From: Micromonospora sp. CB01531
Lineage (GTDB): Bacteria; Actinomycetota; Actinomycetes; Mycobacteriales; Micromonosporaceae
NCBI RefSeq assembly: GCF_001905095.1
Contig: NZ_LWLS01000094.1
Coordinates: 62,001-126,000 of the forward strand
Length of the DNA: 64,000 nt
Direction of reading: 5' to 3'
The position numbers were made by a program, and so were the translations under genes. Position 1 is the stretch's first letter. Every line of letters begins with the position of its first letter. The notes under the pieces were generated by a model. It was not told where the DNA came from and did not search any database. It was given only the letters and a program-made list of their open reading frames with translations. This document shows, one piece after another, positions 58,592-64,000 of this stretch.

Positions 58592-58642
58592 CTTCGTTCG
58601 CGACTGCGGGGCTCGCAAACCCGGCTCACTCCTCGCGCTCAC
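58592..58642 (-). repeat. Inverted copy of the 59-bp-family core between nadC and coaX
   Basis: On the minus strand these 51 nt match the cores at 40513 and 57625 with one substitution (GGGTTT for GGTTTT). It lies 11 nt after the nadC stop and before the coaX promoter box, not at a stop/start overlap, and is in the opposite orientation. Confidence 0.85.
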
Positions 58643-58661
58643 CCGCGGCGCGAGCGCCGTC

Positions 58662-58667
58662 TAGGCT
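58662..58667 (+). promoter_or_regulatory. -10 box for leaderless coaX
   Basis: TAGGCT, 6 nt, then the GTG at 58674. No ribosome site. Confidence 0.5.
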
Positions 58668-58673
58668 GCCAGC

Positions 58674-59432
58674 GTGCTGCTCTGCATCGACATCGGAAAC
58701 ACCAACACCGTGCTGGCGACCTTCGACGGCGACAAGCTGGTGCACTCCTGGCGGATCAAGACCGACGCCCGCTCGACCGCCGACGAGCTGGGTCTGATGT
58801 TCCGGGGACTGCTGGCCGGTGACGCCGTGGAGATCACCGGGGTGGCCGCCTGCTCCACTGTGCCGGCCGCGCTGCGCTCGCTGCGCACCATGCTGGCCCG
58901 CTACTACGCGGACCTGCCGAGCGTGATCGTCGAGCCCGGGGTACGCACCGGAGTGCAGCTCGCCATCGACAACCCCAAGGAGGTCGGCGCGGACCGGGTG
59001 GTCAACACCCTGGCCGCGTACACCCTCTACGGCGGGCCGTCGATCGTGGTGGACTTCGGCACGACCACCAACTTCGACGTGATCAGCGGCCGGGGTGAGT
59101 TCCTCGGCGGCGCCTTCGCGCCGGGCATCGAGATCTCCTTCGACGCGCTGGCCGCCCGCGCCGCCCAGCTGCGCAAGGTGGAGGCCACCATGCCCCGGTC
59201 GGTGATCGGCAAGAACACCGTCGAGTGCCTCCAGGCCGGCCTCTACTTCGGCTTCGCCGGCCAGGTGGACCGGATCGTCGAGCGGATGACCGAGGAGCTG
59301 GGCGAGGTGAAGGCGGTGATCGCCACCGGTGGCCTGGCCGCCCTGGTGCTCAACGAGTGTCGCACGATCACCCACCACGAGCCGATGATCACGCTCATCG
59401 GCCTGCGGATGGTGTACGAGCGCAACGTCTGA
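58674..59432 (+). CDS. coaX: Type III pantothenate kinase
   Basis: A 252-aa ASKHA-fold kinase, first step from pantothenate to CoA. The phosphate-binding DIGNTNTVLATFDG (residues 4-17), NPKEVGADRVVNTLAAY, VVDFGTTTNFDVI, GGAFAPGIEISFDALAARAAQL and VIATGGLAALV are all typical of CoaX. It completes the panC-panD-coaX pathway in this segment. Convergent with the methyltransferase gene after 19 nt. Confidence 0.95.
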   Translation: MLLCIDIGNTNTVLATFDGDKLVHSWRIKTDARSTADELGLMFRGLLAGDAVEITGVAACSTVPAALRSLRTMLARYYADLPSVIVEPGVRTGVQLAIDNPKEVGADRVVNTLAAYTLYGGPSIVVDFGTTTNFDVISGRGEFLGGAFAPGIEISFDALAARAAQLRKVEATMPRSVIGKNTVECLQAGLYFGFAGQVDRIVERMTEELGEVKAVIATGGLAALVLNECRTITHHEPMITLIGLRMVYERNV

Positions 59433-59451
59433 CCCGGAAACCTTCGGTGGT

Positions 59452-60192
59452 TCAGCGCCGCCGGGAGCGGAAGACGAACGTGCGGTAGGGGAGTTCGACA
59501 GTCTCTCGTCCGACGAGGTCGGGGTGGGTGGCGAAGAGGTCCCGGAGTTCCCGGTCGATCTTTTCCCGCTCCGCCGCCGGGGCTGTGAGCCAGTACGAGC
59601 GGGTGTGCAGCATGCCCACCACCTCGTCGGGCGTGAGTGTGGTGGTGTGGGCGAACTCGCCCAGCTCGACCGGCTCGAAGGCGGGGCCGAAGTCGCCGTA
59701 CTTCGCGGTGACGTCGCCGGCGTTGTCGCCGAGGAGGGCGATCCGGCCCAGCTCCGCCACCCAGGCCACGCGCTCGTCGCGGGTGTTCCAGATCGGGGCG
59801 AAGGTGCCACAGGGGCGGAGCACCCGGGCGATCTCGGCGTGTGCCGGCTCCTTGTCGAACCAGTGGTAGGCCTGCCCGACCAGGACGGCGTCCGCCGATC
59901 CGTCCGGCAGCGGCACCGCCTCGGCGCTGCCGGCCAGCGGCGTCGTACCCGGGGTGGCGACCGCCAGTTGCGCCCGCATTCCCGGATCCGGTTCCACCGG
60001 TACGACCTCGTGCCCGAGCGCGAGCACGCCCCGGCTGAGGATGCCGGTGCCCGCGCCCAGGTCCACCACCGTGGCCGGCACCGCGAGCCCGTCGAGCGCC
60101 CAGCGCAGGGCTGCCTCGGGATAGCGGGGGCGGAAGCGGTCGTATTCGGCGGCGGCAGCGCCGAAGGAGAGCGCCTGAGTGGGGTCCGTCAT
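59452..60192 (-). CDS. Class I SAM-dependent methyltransferase
   Basis: A 246-aa enzyme with the SAM-binding motif VVDLGAGTGILSRGVLALG (about residues 41-59), then VEPDPGMRAQLA, AVPLPDGSADAVLVGQAYHWF and VLRPCGTFAPIWN, the UbiE/Methyltransf_11 pattern. Substrate unknown. Divergent from lysS. Confidence 0.8.
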   Translation of the reverse strand: MTDPTQALSFGAAAAEYDRFRPRYPEAALRWALDGLAVPATVVDLGAGTGILSRGVLALGHEVVPVEPDPGMRAQLAVATPGTTPLAGSAEAVPLPDGSADAVLVGQAYHWFDKEPAHAEIARVLRPCGTFAPIWNTRDERVAWVAELGRIALLGDNAGDVTAKYGDFGPAFEPVELGEFAHTTTLTPDEVVGMLHTRSYWLTAPAAEREKIDRELRDLFATHPDLVGRETVELPYRTFVFRSRRR

Positions 60193-60199
60193 GAGCGGC

Positions 60200-60205
60200 A
60201 GGTTA
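60200..60205 (-). promoter_or_regulatory. -10 box for the leaderless methyltransferase gene
   Basis: On the minus strand TAACCT, 7 nt, then the ATG at 60192. No ribosome site. On the plus strand a TACGCT at 60234-60239 is the likely -10 of lysS, giving that gene a leader of about 40 nt. Confidence 0.5.
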
Positions 60206-60284
60206 TCCCGTAACGGCCGGCGGGCCGCTTGAGTACGCTCATGGGCTGACCCGCCGATTTTCCCAAGGCTTGAGGAAGCGTGCC

Positions 60285-61793
60285 GTGACCGAGCAGAACG
60301 CCGTGCCAGTCGACCCCGCCGACGACCTTCCGGAGCAGATGAAGGTCCGCCGGGAGAAGCGGGACCGGATGCTCGCCGAGGGCGTCGAGCCGTACCCGGT
60401 CGGATACCCCCGGACCAGCACGCTGGCCCGGATCCGGGCGCAGTACGCCGACCTGCCCACCGACACCGCCACCGGCGACCGGGTCTCGGTCACCGGCCGG
60501 GTGATCTTCGTACGCAACACCGGCAAGCTCTGCTTCGCCACCCTGCGGGACGGTGACGGCACCGAGCTGCAGGCGATGCTCTCGCTGGACCGGGTCGGCC
60601 CGGAGCGGCTGGAGGACTGGAAGCGCCTGGTCGACCTCGGCGACCACGTCGGGGTCACCGGTGAGGTGATCACCAGCCGGCGCGGCGAACTGTCGGTGCT
60701 GGTCGAGGAATGGGCGGTCACCGCCAAGGCGCTACGCCCGCTGCCGGTGGCGCACAAGCCGCTGAGCGAGGAGGCCCGGGTCCGCCAGCGCTACGTGGAC
60801 CTGGTCGTCCGGCCGCAGGCGCGGCAGATGGTACGCACCCGCGCCGCCGCCGTGCGCAGCCTCCGCGACACCCTGCACGCGCAGGACTTCGTCGAGGTGG
60901 AGACCCCGATGCTCCAGTTGCTGCACGGTGGCGCGGCGGCCCGCCCATTCGTGACCCACAGCAATGCGCTCAGCACCGATCTGTATCTGCGAATCGCGCC
61001 GGAACTGTTTCTCAAGCGCGCCGTGGTCGGCGGTGTGGACCGGGTCTTCGAGATCAACCGCAACTTCCGTAATGAGGGCATCGACTCCTCGCACTCGCCC
61101 GAGTTCGCGATGCTCGAGGCCTACCAGGCGTACGGCGACTACGACACGATGGCCGAGCTGACCCGTAATCTCGTGCAGCAGGCCGCGATCGCGGTCGGTG
61201 GCTCGACGGTGGTGACCCACGGCGACGGTCGCGAGTTCGATCTCGGCGGCGAGTGGCGGTCGGTGACGCTGTTCGGTGTTCTTTCCGAAGCGCTCGGTGA
61301 GGAGGTCACCGTGCGAACTGAGAGGTCTCGCCTGGTCGAGTACGCGGACAAGGTCGGGCTCGGCGTCGACCCCAAGTGGGGTCCGGGCAAGCTGGCCGAG
61401 GAGCTGTTCGAGGAACTGGTCGTTCCGTCGCTGCAGGCGCCCACCTTCGTGCGCGACTACCCGGAGGAGACCAGCCCGCTGACCCGGGCGCACCGCACGG
61501 AGCCGGGCCTGGCCGAGAAGTGGGACCTCTACGTGCTCGGCTTCGAGCTGGGCACCGCGTATTCCGAGCTGGTCGACCCGGTGGTGCAGCGGGAGCGGCT
61601 GGTGGCCCAGGCGCAGCTCGCCGCCCGCGGCGACGACGAGGCCATGCGACTGGACGAGGACTTTCTCCGGGCGATGGAGTACGGAATGCCGCCGGCCGGC
61701 GGCATGGGAATGGGAATCGACCGGCTCTTGATGGCGCTGACCGGCCTGGGAATTCGGGAAACCATCCTGTTCCCGTTGGTCCGCCCCGAGTAG
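60285..61793 (+). CDS. lysS: Lysyl-tRNA synthetase, class II
   Basis: A 502-aa synthetase with an N-terminal OB-fold anticodon-binding domain (VSVTGRVIFVRNTGKLCFATLRDG) and a class II core: motif 1 around FVEVETPMLQ, motif 2 FEINRNFRNEGIDSSHSPEF and motif 3 GGMGMGIDRLLMALTG. Unlike mycobacterial LysX fusions it has no membrane domain. The GTG at 60285 with TGAGGAAG upstream is preferred to the TTG at 60270. Confidence 0.95.
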   Translation: MTEQNAVPVDPADDLPEQMKVRREKRDRMLAEGVEPYPVGYPRTSTLARIRAQYADLPTDTATGDRVSVTGRVIFVRNTGKLCFATLRDGDGTELQAMLSLDRVGPERLEDWKRLVDLGDHVGVTGEVITSRRGELSVLVEEWAVTAKALRPLPVAHKPLSEEARVRQRYVDLVVRPQARQMVRTRAAAVRSLRDTLHAQDFVEVETPMLQLLHGGAAARPFVTHSNALSTDLYLRIAPELFLKRAVVGGVDRVFEINRNFRNEGIDSSHSPEFAMLEAYQAYGDYDTMAELTRNLVQQAAIAVGGSTVVTHGDGREFDLGGEWRSVTLFGVLSEALGEEVTVRTERSRLVEYADKVGLGVDPKWGPGKLAEELFEELVVPSLQAPTFVRDYPEETSPLTRAHRTEPGLAEKWDLYVLGFELGTAYSELVDPVVQRERLVAQAQLAARGDDEAMRLDEDFLRAMEYGMPPAGGMGMGIDRLLMALTGLGIRETILFPLVRPE

Positions 61794-61827
61794 CCGCGAA
61801 GCATCGCCGGGTCGTTACCGAGTCCTA

Positions 61828-61858
61828 TTGACGCGGCAAGTGTCGGGGGGGTTATCGT
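61828..61858 (+). promoter_or_regulatory. Sigma-70-type promoter of lsr2
   Basis: TTGACG at 61828-61833 and TATCGT at 61853-61858 with a 19-nt spacer (18 if TTATCG is taken). It is the best -35/-10 pair in the window and leaves a leader of about 45 nt. Confidence 0.65.
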
Positions 61859-61880
61859 GCTCCTGTATTAACGGGAGCAC
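61857..61880. promoter_or_regulatory. Inverted repeat at the lsr2 transcription start
   Basis: GTGCTCC and GGAGCAC (7-bp perfect arms) flank TGTATTAACG, an AT-rich centre, directly after the -10 box. As an operator it could allow autoregulation; as RNA it is a weak 5' hairpin. Confidence 0.45.
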
Positions 61881-61906
61881 CACCCTGCTCGAAAGGAATG
61901 TAGGAC

Positions 61907-62257
61907 GTGGCCAAGCAGATCATTCACAAGCTGGTCGATGACCTGGACGGCGGGGACGCTGACGAGACCGTCAAGTTCGCGCTCGACGGCGTGCAGTACG
62001 AGATCGACCTGTCGGCTCCCAATGCCGAGAAATTGCGCGACGTATTCGCTCCGTACGTCGCGCACGGCACCAAGGTCGGGCGCGGTGGGGTGGTCGTCGG
62101 TGGCCGGGCCGCGCGTGGTCGGGGCGGCGCGACCGCCGACCGCGAGCAGAACAAGGCCATCCGGGCCTGGGCCAAGAAGGCCGGCAAGGACATCTCGGAC
62201 CGGGGCCGCATCCCGCAGGAGATCGTCGACGAGTACCACGCGAAGGCGGGCCACTGA
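61907..62257 (+). CDS. lsr2: Lsr2 nucleoid-associated protein
   Basis: A 116-aa H-NS-like xenogeneic silencer. The N-terminal dimerisation domain (QIIHKLVDDLDGGDADETVKFALDGVQYEIDL) is followed by a Gly/Arg linker and the C-terminal AT-hook-like DNA-binding domain with NKAIRAWAKKAGKDISDRGRIPQEIVDEYHAKAGH, including the RGR motif that reads the minor groove. GTG start with AGGA just upstream. Gene order lysS-lsr2-clpC is the same as in M. tuberculosis. Confidence 0.97.
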   Translation: MAKQIIHKLVDDLDGGDADETVKFALDGVQYEIDLSAPNAEKLRDVFAPYVAHGTKVGRGGVVVGGRAARGRGGATADREQNKAIRAWAKKAGKDISDRGRIPQEIVDEYHAKAGH

Positions 62258-62283
62258 GCCGACGCGCCGTAGCGGGCGACACC

Positions 62284-62318
62284 GACGCCGGACCGGAGTG
62301 CCACTCCGGGCCGGCGTC
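62284..62318 (+). terminator. lsr2 terminator
   Basis: GACGCCGG/CCGGCGTC (8 bp) and CCGGAG/CTCCGG (6 bp) stack with one mismatch around a TGCCA loop, 27 nt after the lsr2 stop. Confidence 0.8.
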
Positions 62319-62432
62319 GCCGTTTCCGCCCCGCCGCGCCGTCTGTCCGGTACATCCCCAGGCCGCCGGGAGCGGCGGTCGAGTGCCGGGAAACCTGGGC
62401 CGGGACCGGGAAGAAAACCGCCGTGGGGCAAG

Positions 62433-62475
62433 TTGTCCACAGGCAGTGGAGAACTTGTCCACAGGTTGTGGATGG
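62433..62475. promoter_or_regulatory. Cluster of three DnaA boxes in the lsr2-clpC spacer
   Basis: TTGTCCACA at 62433-62441 and at 62455-62463 are perfect matches to the actinobacterial (Streptomyces) DnaA box, on the plus strand and 22 bp apart. TGTGGATGG at 62467-62475 is an inverted variant box (CCATCCACA). The cluster sits about 300 nt upstream of clpC in the 523-nt spacer. Confidence 0.7.
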
Positions 62476-62588
62476 CCGGCGGTCGGCACCGACGCCGCCC
62501 GCCCCGGCCCGGAGACGTCCGGGGAGCCCCCGACCGGGCTTTTCCACCTGCGGTCGAATTTCGCTCTGCGCGTACAGGCAGGGGTACC

Positions 62589-62614
62589 GGAACACCTCCT
62601 GAGCGTGGACGGTT
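62589..62614 (+). promoter_or_regulatory. SigR/SigH-type oxidative stress promoter of clpC
   Basis: GGAAC at 62589-62593, an 18-nt spacer and GTT at 62612-62614 fit the GGAAT-N18-GTT consensus of the thiol-stress sigma factor SigR. A TAGAGT at about 62682-62687 could be a separate housekeeping -10 box. Confidence 0.6.
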
Positions 62615-62780
62615 GTCAGAAACGACGCGTGAACGGCCATTCGCGGGGTCGCACGACCTCAGCGGAGTCGGTCCGCGGCGATAGAGTAAGGAGGCACGGA
62701 CGCCCGTCCCGGACGTCCGCGCACCGGCCCCGCCAAGATTTTGACCATCAAGGCGCACGGCACGTGAGGAGCACGAGGGC

Positions 62781-64000
<1,220 letters not shown>

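Noticed and set aside
40513..58642. Reading the GAGCGAGCG-type junction repeats as CRISPR or as simple low-complexity DNA
   Set aside because: There is no regular array or spacer set. The copies are dispersed, precisely placed at start codons and flanked by locus-specific direct repeats.

Overview
The window is very GC-rich (roughly 72 % by eye) with near-saturated G/C third codon positions, many GTG starts, mycothiol-era actinobacterial families and an Lsr2 gene. Gene content and order point to a high-GC actinomycete of the Micromonosporaceae type (Micromonospora/Salinispora-like). Two backbone blocks follow the gene order I know from Mycobacterium tuberculosis: crp - nth - TlpA-like - NUDIX - marP (Rv3676 to Rv3671c), and ppa - dacB - zinc metalloprotease - tilS - hpt - ftsH - folE - folP - folB - folK - DUF3180 - (Trp-rich membrane protein) - DUF2520 - panC - panD - coaX - lysS - lsr2 - clpC (Rv3628 down to Rv3596c).

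Layout. 1-3.6 kb: a TetR-controlled catabolic-looking cluster (AtuA-like protein cut by the window edge, TIGR03084 protein, TetR) and a phosphodiesterase. 3.7-9.9 kb: Crp, CbiZ-like cobinamide amidohydrolase, CapA-like lipoprotein, then nth-tlpA-nudix-marP. 10-15.2 kb (minus strand): PAP2 phosphatase, an intact ESX mycosin and a multiply frameshifted, 5'-truncated eccC, i.e. a decayed type VII secretion locus. 15.3-26.6 kb: ppa, dacB, metalloprotease, tilS, an inserted gamma-glutamyltransferase/GlxA-type regulator pair, hpt, ftsH, folE. 26.8-39.3 kb: an almost entirely minus-strand block that splits the folate operon and encodes a type IV secretion-like apparatus (VirB2-like, PrgI/VirB3-like, VirB4 ATPase, VirB6-like, TcpC/VirB8-like, transglycosylase-M23 hydrolase) plus an FtsK-like ATPase with a coiled-coil membrane partner. 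39.7-44.5 kb: folP, folB, folK, DUF3180 and membrane proteins. 44.6-48.2 kb: an osmoprotectant ABC transporter with a substrate-binding protein whose sequence blocks look circularly permuted. 48.4-52.4 kb: Trp-rich membrane protein and a NuoD / MidA-type methyltransferase pair. 52.6-64 kb: pantothenate (panC, panD, coaX) and NAD (nadB, nadC) biosynthesis, lysS, lsr2 and the start of clpC.

The most unusual structure is at gene junctions. At least six junctions carry short (26, 59, 59, 68, 80 and 80 bp) sequences flanked by direct repeats that duplicate the start-codon region. The start-to-start distance is always 3n-1, so each makes a mini-ORF whose stop overlaps the real start as GTGA or ATGA. 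They look like small mobile elements that enter start codons while preserving termination-reinitiation coupling. A second element type, long hairpins with a constant 28-nt loop and co-varying arms, has entered the MidA-type gene twice in frame. Many genes have a TANNNT box 6-8 nt before the start codon, suggesting leaderless transcripts.

No rRNA, tRNA, CRISPR array, insertion sequence or integrase was recognised.
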